Below are positions 23,080-35,700 of a stretch of 64,000 bases of DNA, piece by piece. Positions within the stretch are counted from its first letter, which is position 1. Each line of letters begins with the position of its first letter. The translations under genes and the position numbers were made by a program. The notes under the pieces were generated by a model. It saw only the letters and a program-made list of their open reading frames with translations. It was not told where the DNA came from and did not search any database. Origin of the DNA: Arthrobotrys musiformis (Eukaryota > Ascomycota > Orbiliomycetes > Orbiliales > Orbiliaceae); the NCBI GenBank assembly GCA_036971715.1, contig JAVHJL010000005.1, forward strand, positions 992,001 through 1,056,000, written 5' to 3'.

Positions 23080-24334
23080 ATGAAGGGCTCTTTTCATCGC
23101 TTTCTTGGCTGCTTCAGTCTCTGCCGCTCCTCTGGTACGATCTTAAGTCTGGCGGGCATACCTTCTCGAGTCTGATAACTAACGGGAATCATGTTTAGGC
23201 CAGTGGAAAGCAATGCGGTGGCTTCACTAAGCTTGGTGAGAAGCTCGAGTGTCCGGCGGGTGAAGTCTGCGTAGAGAATCGAATGTGCCCAGACTGCCCT
23301 GGAACCTGCGCCCCGGCACCGGTATGTCGCCCACTGTTCTTCCTTTTAATATCGACTTTTTGGAAACATGGTGTTTTAACGAATTTGCTTTCTAGATTGC
23401 CGCTCGAGGTGTGATCCAGTGCGGCGGATTCACACGACCTGGCGAACAGGTTGAGTGCCCAGCTGGCCAAACCTGCAAAATGGACCCAATCTGCCCCGAT
23501 TGCCCCGGAACATGCGTTCCTGCAGCTGCCGTATGTTATCCAGAATTCTCCTTTCGATGTCGATTCCATCACCTAACAGGTTCGCTTTCTAGAAACGAAA
23601 TTTGAAACAGTGCGGCGGATTCACACGCCCCGGTGAGGAGCTCAAGTGCTCGGCCGGCGAGGTCTGCAAAATGGACCCAATCTGCCCTGATTGCCCCGGA
23701 ACATGTGTTCCTGCGCCTACCGTATGTTACCCAGCATTTCCTTTTCGATATTGATTTCATCCCCTAACAGGTTCGCTTTCTAGAAACGAGATGTCAAACA
23801 GTGCGGCGGATTCACACGCCCCGGTGAGGAGCTTAAGTGCTCGACTGGCGAAATCTGCAAATTGGACTCGACCTGCCCTGATTGCCCAGGAACCTGCGCT
23901 CCTGCACCTGCTGTATGTAACCCGGAATTTTCCATCTCAATATCGATCTAACAGACCCGCTCTCTAGAAACGAAGCGTGATCCCGTGCGGTGGCTTCAAA
24001 CGACCTGGCGAGCAGGTTGAGTGCCCAGCCGGCTCAACCTGCAAAACGGACCCAACCTGCCCTGATTGCCCCGGAACATGCACCGTATGTTATTCAGACT
24101 TTTCCTTTTCGATATCGACCTCTCTTGAAAACAGTATCTTCTAACAAATCTATTCTCTAGAAAATTGCTCTCAAGACCCGAGCCCCAAAGCAGTGTGGCG
24201 GATTCACCAAGCCCGGCGAGCAGGTCAAATGCGCAGCGGATGAGCTCTGCGTAGCAAGCCCAGTTTGCCCCGATTGCTCCGGTACTTGCACACCCAAGGA
24301 TCAGGTCCCAGAGGGTGCCTCCGTTTGGGCCTAA
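23080..24334 (+). CDS. secreted six-repeat cysteine-rich precursor, frame break in exon 1
   Basis: Seven exons: 23080-23134, 23199-23321, 23396-23530, 23593-23721, 23784-23912, 23968-24084 and 24161-24334, all introns in phase 0. Exon 1 carries a hydrophobic secretion signal (LFIAFLAASVSAAPL). Each later exon is one repeat of about 39-57 residues with six cysteines: CGGF, a PGE turn, two single cysteines and a CPDCPGTC end. Exons 4, 5 and 6 each begin with Lys-Arg, a kexin cleavage site, so single disulphide-rich units might be released in the Golgi. Exon 1 has one base too many after the ATG (GGG run, 23085-23087), putting ATG and signal peptide in different frames. Every later splice site and frame is intact, so a sequence error or a very young null allele are the likely explanations. 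The protein family is not recognised and no function is claimed. Confidence 0.75.
23199..24321 (+). repeat. tandem exon+intron repeat array, six units
   Basis: Units start at 23199, 23396, 23593, 23784, 23968 and 24161 (spacing 184-197 bases). Each holds one coding repeat plus the following intron. The introns after units 3 and 4 are themselves nearly alike (GTATGTTA..CC at the start, CTAACAGGTTCGCTTTCTAG or close to it at the end), so exon and intron duplicated together. Units 3 and 4 (23593 and 23784) are the most similar and probably the youngest copies. Confidence 0.85.
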
Positions 24335-25004
24335 ACAATAAACAGTCCTGGAGACTTTAGCATTTGGATTGGCGTTATATATTAGAGACGGATCTTAGAC
24401 AGATTGAAGTCATGGCGCAAGCAACTGCATGTACGGAGTATATAGATTAGATTGTTCTGCTTTTTTTGAGTGTGTTTCCGCGAATCAACTGTTTTTTGTT
24501 TTGTTCCCTTTAACAATATTTTATTATACCGTAGATTAATACCTGGTCTCAAGGGCCTATGAGAACGAGGGGGCTTTCGTCAGATCCCAGATCTATAGAT
24601 CTAGATCTAGATATTGATCTAGTGTAACGGGTGTCTCCAGGCTTGAGAGTCAATAGAGACCGGTATGATATGACGTAGGATTGGGCGCATTGCGTTGCAG
24701 TGGTGCAAGCTAATTGGCGGGGCTCGTCAGTGTGCTGTGTAACGGGCTAAGCGGGCCTGCAGGGCTCCCATTTGGGCTGGTCCAGCGACAGATCTTCTCA
24801 ACTAGCCTAACTGAAAATTTATCCATGCTTCTGGACCTTCCTTCCCTCAATCATCTGGACTTTTACCTCTTCATCAACCATCACCGTACTTACCTATTCA
24901 CCTACCCACCGGCCTACAGAGCCTCGTTCATGATGTTCGCTTTATCATGATCCTACACAATCAATCAATCTTACCATCAACAATATTTCATACAGGCCGG
25001 TGAT
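24335..25004. other. intergenic region before the Mip1 gene
   Basis: 3' region of the cysteine-rich gene, then the promoter of the polymerase gene. A run of overlapping AGATCT/CTAGAT words at 24588-24621 is locally palindromic. No coding exon was seen. Confidence 0.6.
24588..24621. repeat. AGATCT/CTAGAT palindromic microsatellite
   Basis: Repeated GATCTA words form a short palindrome-rich stretch just downstream of the cysteine-rich gene. It could fold as a hairpin in RNA; a terminator role is only a guess. Confidence 0.5.
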
Positions 25005-28000
25005 ATGAACCGTATACTGCGATTCACGCGAGTCGCACCCCGCCAGCCCACCTTCTCGCTTCTCCTCCCTCGGCCACATATTGCTCGACAGCAGCCTCTA
25101 CGCACAAGATGGCTGGCCACGGAGGCAATCCACGCAAATCTAGGCCAGCAGCCTGTTACTTCTTCTTCTATCCAAGATGAGCGTTTGGCTGTGGCAGCGA
25201 ATGCTCCGATCTCCGCTCTACCTACGTCGGTATCGCCACCAACATCGGATTCCACTGAAAGTGCAACTGTAGACACGGCACTGGCCTCTTCCATAAACCC
25301 AATCGATTTGGATCAGCCTCAAGCACGTATGTTTATAATTTCGACCATACGTCGGAGTTTTGATCCGCTAACACCCTCTGGATATAGGTTTCAATGAAAT
25401 CCAAGTTCAACATATCAGCGATAAGTTGCACCGACAAATATTCGGAACCGATACTCCAAAACCGGTCGATGAACGGCTAGTCGACCTAGCAAAACTGCAT
25501 CTCGACAAGCACGACCTTCTCGGGAAACAGTCGGCACCTACCAAACCCATCGGTTTTGATATGCCGCCGCTGGTTGGAAAATCTCTTGACGAACATTTCT
25601 ACAGACTAGGCTCTTATACTGGGGAGCCGTGGTTAGGTTATGCCAAGGATTTTTCACAGGGGTCTATCCCACGTCCTCCTTCCCGCTGGCACGTTGATAC
25701 GAGTGGGTGGACGAAATATGGACGGGATGGCAGTGTTATAGCTACCAACTGCGACCCCCCTCAAGATGAAATGCTAGTTTTTGATGTCGAGGTTCTCTAC
25801 AAAATCAGCCCGTACGCCGTAATGGCCTGTGCGGCGAGCCCGACGGCTTGGTATAGTTGGTTATCCCCATGGGCGTTGGGAGAGACGGCAGACGACAAAC
25901 AGTTGATTCCCCTCGGGGATCCATTGAGGAAACGGATAGTTGTTGGTCACAATATCAGCTACGATCGTGCAAGGATCGCAGAAGAATATAGCCTTGAACA
26001 AAGCGGCACATTCTTCCTCGATACAATGTCGCTCCACGCTGCCGTCAACGGTATGTGCTCTCGTCAGCGTCCTACATGGATGAAGCATCGTAAAAACAAG
26101 GAACTCAGGGAGAAACTCTCAGAAGGTCCAGATCCGGAACTCGCAAACATGATCGAACAGGCCGCACAAGAACTCGAGCCCGAAATCTGGGTGGATCATA
26201 GCTCGATAAACTCGTTGAAGGACGTTGCATTGTTTCATTGCAACATCGCAGTTTCGAAGGAGACTCGTGATATGATGGGGGAGATGAAGAGTGTGGAGGA
26301 CTTGAAACCCAAGTTGCAGGAATGTCTCGCATACTGCGCTTACGACGTCAAGGTCACACATGATGTCTATAAAAAGGTTCTACCGCGGTTTCTCGATACA
26401 TGTCCTCACCCCGTCAGCTTCTCGGCTCTCAGGCATATGGGCTCCTTACTGTTACCTGTCAACCGATCGTGGTCGAACTATGTCGCGAATTCCGAGGCAA
26501 CATATAGCGGACTGGTCACTAAAGTCAAGGATCACCTTGAGTCTCTAACGGAACAGGCGGCATCACTTAGCTTTGGTATGATGGGCAAAGAGGAACGAAC
26601 TGCCTTAGAGGACAGTATCAAAGACCTTGGTACGAAATTGGTCGAGGCTAATACTGTTTATGACGAAATCGCGGCCGAGGAGAAAATTGTACAAGGGAAA
26701 CTCAAGAAACAGCGGGGCACCAAGGCGGCGAAAGCTCAAGCGGAGGTAGAAGTGGAAGTTGAACCTGAAGTGAAGAAAAAGAGGGGAAGACCCTCGAAGA
26801 AGGCGGTGAAGGATGAAAGTGATGCGAAACCCAGGAAGAAAGCGGCAAAGCGGAATGATGCGGCGGAAGAGACAGGAACTCTGAACATATTGGAGGAGAA
26901 GAAACTCGAGGTGGACGACGGGCGCAAAGCGATAGTAGAGGAGATTAAGGCCCACCAAAAACGACTGGACGACGATAAAGCGCTCGCGGATGAAAATATC
27001 AAAAATATCGAACGGAATCCATGGTCCAAGGAAAACGCCTGGCTCAGTCAGTTAGACTGGACTGGCAGGGAGGTTCGATACAGGAAACAAAAGAAGCCTA
27101 CCGACCCCCTGGTTCCCTACGCGAAACAAAAACTACTTGGCTATCCGAACTGGTATAAAGATCTTTTCAAGGCTTCCCCTGACATGAACATATCAGTCCG
27201 GACTCGGGTCTCAGCATTGATGTTGCGGCTCCAGTGGGAAGGTTACCCCTTGGTTTGGACGAATAAATATGGGTGGACTTTCCGGGTGCCTAATTCCGAT
27301 ATGGAAAAGTATGCACAGACGCCACTGGTTCAGTGTGATGTATTGGATTTGATCAACGAACCGAACCCGCACGTTGCTACCGATAGAGAAGCCGTGTACT
27401 ACAAGCTACCTCATAACGGGGGGAAAGATGCACGATGTGTCAATCCGCTCGCGAAGAGTTATCAACGGTACTTCGAGGATGGAGTTTTGACCTCAGAGTT
27501 CCCTCAAGCTAAAGAAGCTCTCGACATGAACGCTGCATGCTCGTACTGGATCAGTGCTCGCGAAAGAATCAAGTCTCAGTTCGTCGTTTGGGAGAATAAG
27601 GATCTTGGTAGAGAGATGGGCTTCGATTCTCCGGAGGCTCCGCGAACTAGTCTGGTGGCACACGCGGTGAATCTCTCAGCAGATCCAGCTAGCGAGCAAA
27701 ACAACGATAAGGACCTCGGATTGATACTACCCCAGATCGTTACAATGGGAACTATTACGAGGAGAGCTATCGAAAACACCTGGTTAACCGCAAGTAATGC
27801 AAAGAAGAACAGAGTTGGCTCTGAGCTCAAGGCAATGATTCAAGCACCTCCAGGCTATTGCTTTGTTGGTGCTGACGTTGAGTAAGTCTAATTAACTTGG
27901 TCCATGCTTGATGACAGATGCTAATGTATTATAATAGCTCGGAAGAACTTTGGATTGCGAGTTTGATCGGTGACGCTGAATTCAAAATGCACGGAGGCAA

Positions 28001-29213
28001 TGCAATTGGTTTCATGACCCTCGAAGGCTCAAAGGCTGCTGGAACGGATATGCACTCCCGAACAGCGTCTGTCTTGGGTATTTCGAGAAACAACGCCAAG
28101 GTGTTCAACTACGGAAGAATCTACGGTGCTGGTCTAAAATTTGCGGCTAGTCTCCTTCGACAGTTCAATCCGAACGTAAACGAATCGCAAGCCAATGATA
28201 TTGCGGGAAATCTTTACGTTGTTACGAAAGGAATTAAGACGACGAGAAAAGTGCTCTCTGACAAGCCCTTTTGGCGTGGAGGCACCGAAAGCTTTGTTTT
28301 CAACAAATTGGAGGAATTCGCGGAACAAGAACTCCCCAAAACCCCGGTACTTGGGGCTGGAATAACAGAGGCTTTGCAAAAGAATCACATCGGAAAGGGC
28401 GCCTTCTTGACTTCGCGAATCAACTGGGCAATTCAGAGCTCCGGCGTCGACTACCTTCACCTTCTCATTGTTTCCATGGACTACCTTATCCAGCAGTATA
28501 AACTCAAGGCTCGACTTATGATAACGGTCCACGACGAAATTCGGTATATCGTCCAGTTAGAAGATCGGTATAAAGTCGCCATGGCCTTGCAAATCGCCAA
28601 TATTTGGACTCGGTCTATGTTCTCCCAGCAAATGGGAATAAACGACCTACCGCAGTCATGTGCATTCTTCTCTGCGGTCGATATCGACCATGTTTTGCGG
28701 AAAGAAGTGGATTTGGATTGCATAACACCCTCGAACCCCGATGCGATCCCACCAGGCGAGTCTGTCGATATAGAGGGTCTTATCGCGAAGCCGGAGGCCC
28801 GGCTGCCATTGGAGGATGAGACCATATCATCCAAGAAGCTTGAGGCCATTCAATACAAGCCTCGTGTACCGGTTTTGGAGCAACTTGCAAAGCAATCCCA
28901 ATCCAATATCTACCAGATGAAAGCCCAGATCACCAAAGATGAGAAAGATTTGGCGAAAGTCATAAAAGAGCTGAAGACAGAGGCGCCTGAGTTGGTTCGA
29001 GAGACCTTTACGAGGGGGAAAGGGACAGTGTACGATCCTTATGCCTGGAGCGACGAAGGTACCGATCCATGGACTCACATTAATATGCAGGGAGTTCCCG
29101 TAAAAAATAGCCTCCAGCAGGAAGACTACGGGTGGAATATCCCTGATATGCCACAGTCACAGTCTAAGTCAAGCTCGAAGCCGCGTAAGCGAAAGTTGGT
29201 TGCGCAGGCGTAG
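25005..29213 (+). CDS. MIP1: mitochondrial DNA polymerase gamma catalytic subunit
   Basis: Three exons (25005-25326, 25388-27881, 27938-29213) give 1363 residues. This family-A enzyme replicates mitochondrial DNA. The N terminus (MNRILRFTRVAPRQPTFSLL) is Arg-rich and lacks acids, as mitochondrial presequences do. Proofreading motifs: FDVEV (about 237, Exo I), VGHNISYDR (about 289, Exo II) and YCAYDVKV (about 422, Exo III). Polymerase motifs: A as ADVDSEELW, created by joining exons 2 and 3 (about 935); B as RNNAKVFNYGRIYGAG (about 989); C as VHDEI (about 1135). The spacer between the halves has a Lys/Glu-rich insert (about 545-605) with an AT-hook-like KKKRGRPSKKA. A C-terminal extension follows motif C, as in other fungal Mip1. 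It is tail to tail with Tel1, 513 bases apart. Confidence 0.96.
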
Positions 29214-29726
29214 GTTTTATATCTTTTGATATATTTCGATTCTTCTTGTACATTTTTTTTTATGTTCTAGATGTTTTTGCAAGAAGGTGCGCGTACATAT
29301 TCTCCCCTTCCCACGACTCCCCTATTATCTCCCTGTCCTCCTTCCTTCTTTTTTCTCTTTTTTTCTTCTGCTTTTTTCTTTTGGGTGATACTTTTTATAC
29401 GGGGCGGTGTATTTGGAGCTGCATTTGCAACTGGGGTTTGAAAAGTTTGGGGAGACTTTGAATGCATTTGAAGGTGTTTTGTGGTGTTTTAGCCTTCTTC
29501 TTTTGAGCCTCGATTACCTGATATCATAATGGTACAGGAATCCTAAGGCCTACGGCTACTAGTATATATAGTACAAAATTTAATAAGAGTTAAATATGAT
29601 CATTGAATCGACTGCAATCTATAAATTCCGCTGCAGTTCTCGCAATGCTTTGAAGCAAGGACCGTATCGCTATACTTGTGGCAAAAATCAAGGTAAATGA
29701 TATGAAAACATAGTCGTGAAATTGCA
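29214..29726. other. convergent 3' region between MIP1 and TEL1
   Basis: Pyrimidine-rich DNA (TTTTTTCTTTTC-like near 29350-29390) with no coding exon. The 3' untranslated regions of the two converging genes meet here. Confidence 0.6.
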
Positions 29727-32700
29727 TTACACATATGCCGCCCAACCTATTCCAATAGTTAGCAAAACAATTCAAAACCGGACTACCGCAAAGTAGAATA
29801 GGGAGAAAAACTTACCTCCGTACAAAACCGCCAAATTCCTGACATCACCGGCCTCGGTGATCAGCTCGTTCACCGTTGCCTGCACACTCAGGGTTTTACT
29901 TAACTTCTTCATGACCACGGTTAACGCTCTGTCCGCCTCACTGGCGTTCGTCGTCTCCCCGGTCTTTTTTGCGCCTGCATCGTTATTATTCTGCACGCTC
30001 AGCTCCTCCTGCATTTTCTTCGCCCTGATCGGGGAGATTGTCCACGAGTACAGTGGATCGTAACGGAGGACGTCTAGGATTGTCATCACGCTGTATGCTT
30101 CGTCACGTAATACGGATAATGTGAATTCGCAACAACGTTGGAAGACGCCTTCGGTTTTGGTTACGCCCATGCCGTCTACTATGTCCCTTGTCAATCTGAA
30201 GGGGACGACTTCGGGAACGGGGAGTACGCGGCCTTGTTCGAATGCTACGCCTAGATCTATGTGTACTACTTCTCCGCTTCGTTCGTCCAGGAGGATGTTA
30301 TGGCCGTGACGGTCGCCGAGGCCTAAGATGTGGCCTAGGATTGAGATTGCGGCTGTGCTTCTTGTGTAGGCGAGGCGCTTGCTGAACCATTCGTCCGGTC
30401 CGATGAATTTGTGGAAGAAGAAGAATCGCATGACCGGTTGGTAGTATTTCATTACTTGTTCGAAGACTTTGACCCTTATTTCGCGGGATTTGTCTTGTGC
30501 TTTTTGGATTTCGTTCCTGCATTGGGCTGCTCGCCAGTCCTTTGGTCGGTAGCGTTCGTGTGCGGGGAGGAGGTATTCGTGCAATGGGACGGTGTGGAGG
30601 ACGAATTCTATGATGCCGCTTGTGGTGGAGAGTGGGACGACTTTGTAGGTTCTGATGCCGAGGTTTCTTTGGCGGGTTATTCTACTCTTTTGGAGTAATT
30701 CGCTGACTTGTTCGAAGACTTGTTCCATGATTGCGTCTTGACGGAGGTCGTCGTTACCGCCTTTTACGAGGAGTTTGTAGCGTTGACCGTTTGAGGCTCT
30801 GCAGGCTAGGATTTTGGGCATGCTGATGCCGGATGCGATGCCGATGTCTGGTTCGAACATTTTCATGAATGGGGTTTTGGCGTAGGAACAGTCCGCGCGG
30901 ACATCCACGCGCATTGTCGGGGGAGCTATTTTGCATTTTGGGATGTCTTGGTCGAAGAGTTTCCAGTGGCGGGGGAAGAGGCGTTTGAATGATACGTTGT
31001 TGGTTTTCTTTTCTACTTTTTCTTGGGCGAGGTTCATGAAGTGGTGGGTTGCTAGGGTTATGTTGTGGGTTAGGATGCTTGAGGCGCCGTCTTCGGAGAG
31101 CATGCGGAGGAGGCGTTTTGCTGCTGCTTGTCGACCTGCTGCTGAGGGGTCTTTGTTGTCTCGTCGGATTGCTTGTCGGTCTAGAGCGAGGATCTGGTAC
31201 ATGCCGTGGTACGGGTGGTCCCTGCAGATGCGGAAGATGAGTTTGAAGAGGAGGGTTTGGAAGGTATCTTCGTCGTTGAGGAGGCGGGAGGAGAGTTGGT
31301 TCATCATTGGGATGAATTTTCGGGATGCCACGTCTGCCAGTGGAGCTGCTGATGCTGCTGCATTTGCGCCTTCGTTTGAAGAGTGCTCGAGCCAGAGGGA
31401 GCAGAAACGGGTGGCGTCGCTGTCGTAGTCGTCGCAGGTTATTAGGCATTTGAGGTAGTGCTCCAGACTCTTCTCGAGGAAGAGTTGACGGTTGTTGTAT
31501 AGACGTTCGTATTCTTCCCTGTCAATTGTGAGGAGGACTTTTGCCTTTTGACGGTAGTTTCGGTAACTATCTTGTTTCGAACCTGCGGCGGCGCGGACTA
31601 GACGTTCGAGTTCTAGGTATTCTTCCTCCTTTTGTTTCATGAGCTTTTCGGCTCGTTGGAAGTCCTCGAGGTTTCCTTGGTCTTGTAGTTGGGAATTGCA
31701 GAACATGGCGAATTGGTGGTAGACTTTACCGTCTGCTGGGGTAACCAGGCCCTTCTCTAGTTCGTTGACGGCTCTGGAAAAGTACTCTTCCATGACGAAG
31801 TCCGGTTTCTTAAGACGGGCTTCGGCGGTCCATGTTGCTGTCTTTGCTAGAAGTTCGGGACGACCGATTGGGATGGATTGTTTGAGGTAGTTGCTATCAT
31901 GGCTTGACATTTCGAGCAGTGGTTGTAGCATACCGATGGCTGGTAATGTCTCCCCTTGATCCCATAGGACACTGGCGGCTTCCAGTGTTGCCGCAGCTTC
32001 TATTTCGACTCCGATATCTCTACAAGGTCCGATCATCTCACTTAGGGAAACCGATGTGGTCAATGATTTTTGCAGGATACTATGGCTGCGTGAGATTTGA
32101 CACATCTTGATCAGCGTTTTGGCTTCTAGCAGTCGGGCGGACTGGATTTCGACTCGAGCGTTCGCTCTGAGATGGGCTCGTTTGACCATGGACCGGCAGA
32201 TTGCCATTCTAGCGGAGTATATATCATCGACGTCGTGGAAGCTTTTGGAAGTTCATTAGTAAGTAGGTCCTTAAAAGCAAAGATAGTTGTGGAGCATACC
32301 TTCCAGTTTCCATCCATTTATCGCGGGAGTATAGATTGTCGTATATTCTCCGCAAAGAGGTACCATCTTCTGCGCTTAGGACCTCTTCGATTTCCCATAG
32401 CATTGCTAGCGTCCGCATGCTGGCCGAAAGCCCTAGGCTCGTCTTCTCGGGTGATAGAACCTGCTGTAGACATGCCAGGTACGGCTCGTTGAGGTATGTT
32501 GCAACAGACTTCATTTCCGTCTTGATATTTATAGATTGTAGAGCTTTGTATATCCCACTGGAATTGGAGGTATAACTGTCAGGGCAGGGAAGATCCCACT
32601 GCTCGAGTTTCCATGCAGTTTGGAAAGTGTTATCCTCGTGCCCTCCGCCTCCGCCCCCTCCGGCTTCACCTTGTGATTGTAAAGTGCTGAATGATAAAGC

Positions 32701-35700
32701 GTTTAGGCCAATTGCGCTTAAAGCGTTTACGGTACCGATACCCGTTTCTGCGTCAAAAATTGGGTTCCCTGGAGGGAGATGCAACATATGGTTTTCCAAC
32801 CGGGCGCCCTGGAAAGATAGACTCTTCCACCCATCATTCTCGAATGCGAATCTTTGCATGACGGATTTCAAGGTTTGAGTCTTTTGGACGCCATAGTACG
32901 AATCGGGTTCTCCGGTGTTCTGGTAAATTTTGAGGAGTAGGTCGGTATCTTCAAAAGGCTTTCCGGTATGGGAGACGTGAAGTTCGACAAACATTAAAGC
33001 GACTTTGAAGAGATTACAGGTTGCCGCTGCTCGGGCGACATTTCGATAGTCTAGTTCGATCCAGTCATCTCGCTCTGATGGTGTAGCTTCGTCGGGTACT
33101 CTTTGTGTCCGTAAGTATAGGACTCCTTCCAGCAGGATTGAGATGTATGGGACTACATCTGGAGAACAATTCGAAAAGCAGTCGGCGAATAGGTTTGAAA
33201 CCTGCATCCTCACTTGTTGTTGATCGCTTAAGATTTGCTCTAAAAGCACGATGTGAAGTAGGTAAGGCAGGGCCTTTTCTGAGAAATCGTCTACGGCCGA
33301 TAATAGCGGTCGTAGGTTGCCAGAGATACTATCATCACGGATATTGCTGGATAGCCATATGGCTACTTGCTTGACCCATGTTTTGAACTCCGGTAAATCA
33401 GCTCGTTTCGAAACTCTCAATGACTCTGGTAGTCTCGTTGGCCCATCAGGAAGTGAGTATAATGGCGGCTGCATTGTCATCCATTTCATGGCAGTAATGA
33501 CTTGGCCGGAAACATATTTTTCAACGATGCTATCGTTGCCATCTCCTGAGGCCGCATCGCGGAATACAATGTTGCGAATGGTCGACTCTGCTACTCCAAC
33601 TTCATCCTTCGCTACGCTAGTTAGGTAGGTCTCGACAAGTCTCAGCAAAGATATTTTGGACGCCGTCCCTTCGGGTAGAGCCTGAGAATCCTTAATCAAC
33701 AGGTCTTTCACCCTACTTTCTTGCATCCATTCGTCAAGAACTATCCCACTAGCCGCAAAAGAGCGGCCAAATACTCGGGCTGACCACAGCAGAAATTCGT
33801 CACTCGTTGGGAAACTGCGGCAGATTCGGAAAAGGATTCTACCAATGTTGAGGGCCTCCTTATCCGTTTGAACCCACTTTTGGGCAGCGAGCAGTGATCG
33901 GTGGAAGTTAGCTCCGAGGATAGCATAAGCCGTGCGCTTTGTCGCCTCGTTCAATAGTTTCTCGGAATTGGTGTTTTCGTCACGCAGCAGACTTCTGAGA
34001 AGGATATTATCTGAACCAGGGTTCTGGCTGTCGATGATCGCGCTTGAGATGGATTGGAATGTGGATTGTTGGTTTTCATTGATGGTTGATGATTTATAGG
34101 TCTGTAAGTACTCTGCGAGCCATCTTCGAAATGCGACCGCTCCCTCCCTGCAATCCAACATTTGCGCTTGTTGGGCTGGAGTAGAGACCTCGGCGTCAAT
34201 GAAAGCATTCATCGAGGCTAGAATGGTGAGACTGGAGGATAATACGAAGTTTGGGAATTTGATAAGGTGGTCTTGCCCAGAGGTGAATAGATATTGGAGG
34301 ACACCGATTGTATCTCTGGTACAGACTGGATCCGTAAGGTAGGGTATGAGACCATGGATAGCGAGCTCCAGTGGATAGCCTTCGACTGCTACTCTTCCCG
34401 CAAGTGATATAACGAACCGAATTGTGCGGATAACGACGCAACTTTGCATGCTCCCTAGTGCCTCTTGGATCATTTCCAGTTGCCGTCTCACAACGAACGT
34501 GTAAAGCGGGGCATCCCACATCGTGTCGATATTTCCAAGGTTCACCTTGCTACATATGTAATTGACCGAGGTAACGATAACCCTTGGTTTGAACGCTGGC
34601 TTGGTAACTTGTCCAAGCTTTGTAGTCGAGTGGTTGATCGTAAGAATGGATTTCATTACCTCCCATGCACCGCTTAATGATCCGTTCCGGGCAAGATGGT
34701 GCTCTCTGCCGCCATCCTCTTGACTTGTTTGCGTCGACTTTTCAGCATCGTCATCCTCTGTGTAGATTTCGAAGAACGTTGATAAGATCAATGCCAATTT
34801 CTCACTCATTAGTTCGCTGTAGGGTCCATCTCCAAGGCGCTTTCGAATTCTTCCGTCCGCGGTACCTTTTCCGGTTCTCTGGTTGTTGTCTTTACCAGAA
34901 CTTGACGCCCATGCGGTGCTGTATGCTATGATTTTATGGAAGCTCTTTCGGATCAACAACTCGTATGGGACCTGAAGAGTTTCCGCAACTTCATTCGCGT
35001 CATCGTCTCGACTAAACATGAGAAGCTGGGCAACAAGCTCCTCTTCCGCATCCGCATAGAGCTCTGCAAGACTTCTGTACCCAAATATCGAATATGGAAA
35101 CTCGTCATTGAGTTTTGCATCTTCTTGTAAGAAGAGGTGGATGAGATGCGATTTAAAGAGCCCGAAGACTTCTCTAGGGTCGCCGTTCTTGAGAGCTTTC
35201 GCCACACTCAATATCGCACGAGTCGCATATGGTTTCGAGCGCGGGACCTTCCATGCGGTTTCAAAAATATGAAATACTGCGTTTTTCATAACGTGAAACG
35301 ACGCGGATACCAATTTCGACAGACTGTGTACTCTCATCGCAAGCCCTTCTAGATTGTCGATATCCGCTTCGAGGTATTTCGTCACATCGTCGTAAACGCG
35401 GGCATGGACCTCGATGGAATAGAGGGAGAATAGAGTCGGGAGATATTCCGCCATCAAGTATCGCACCCGTATATCCTCATCTTGTAGGAGTCTCAAGAAG
35501 TTCGTCCTCAGAGATTTCGACCCAGGCCTTTGTCCGTACGCCATGTTGACAGAGAGCATATCTCTCAGCAGTTTTGCAATCGCCATACGTATTTTGTAGG
35601 ACAAGGCCCTCTTGTCCAGTGCGGCTAAGATTAGCCAGTTATATATTGCTTCGCAGTGGCTGTATAAACCGTCATCATTGGTCTGTGGCGCCCACAGCTT

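Noticed and set aside
30754..31449. 231-codon minus-strand frame rich in Arg and Pro
   Set aside because: It is a shifted frame inside the Tel1 FAT/kinase coding exon. Its composition is typical of an out-of-frame shadow.
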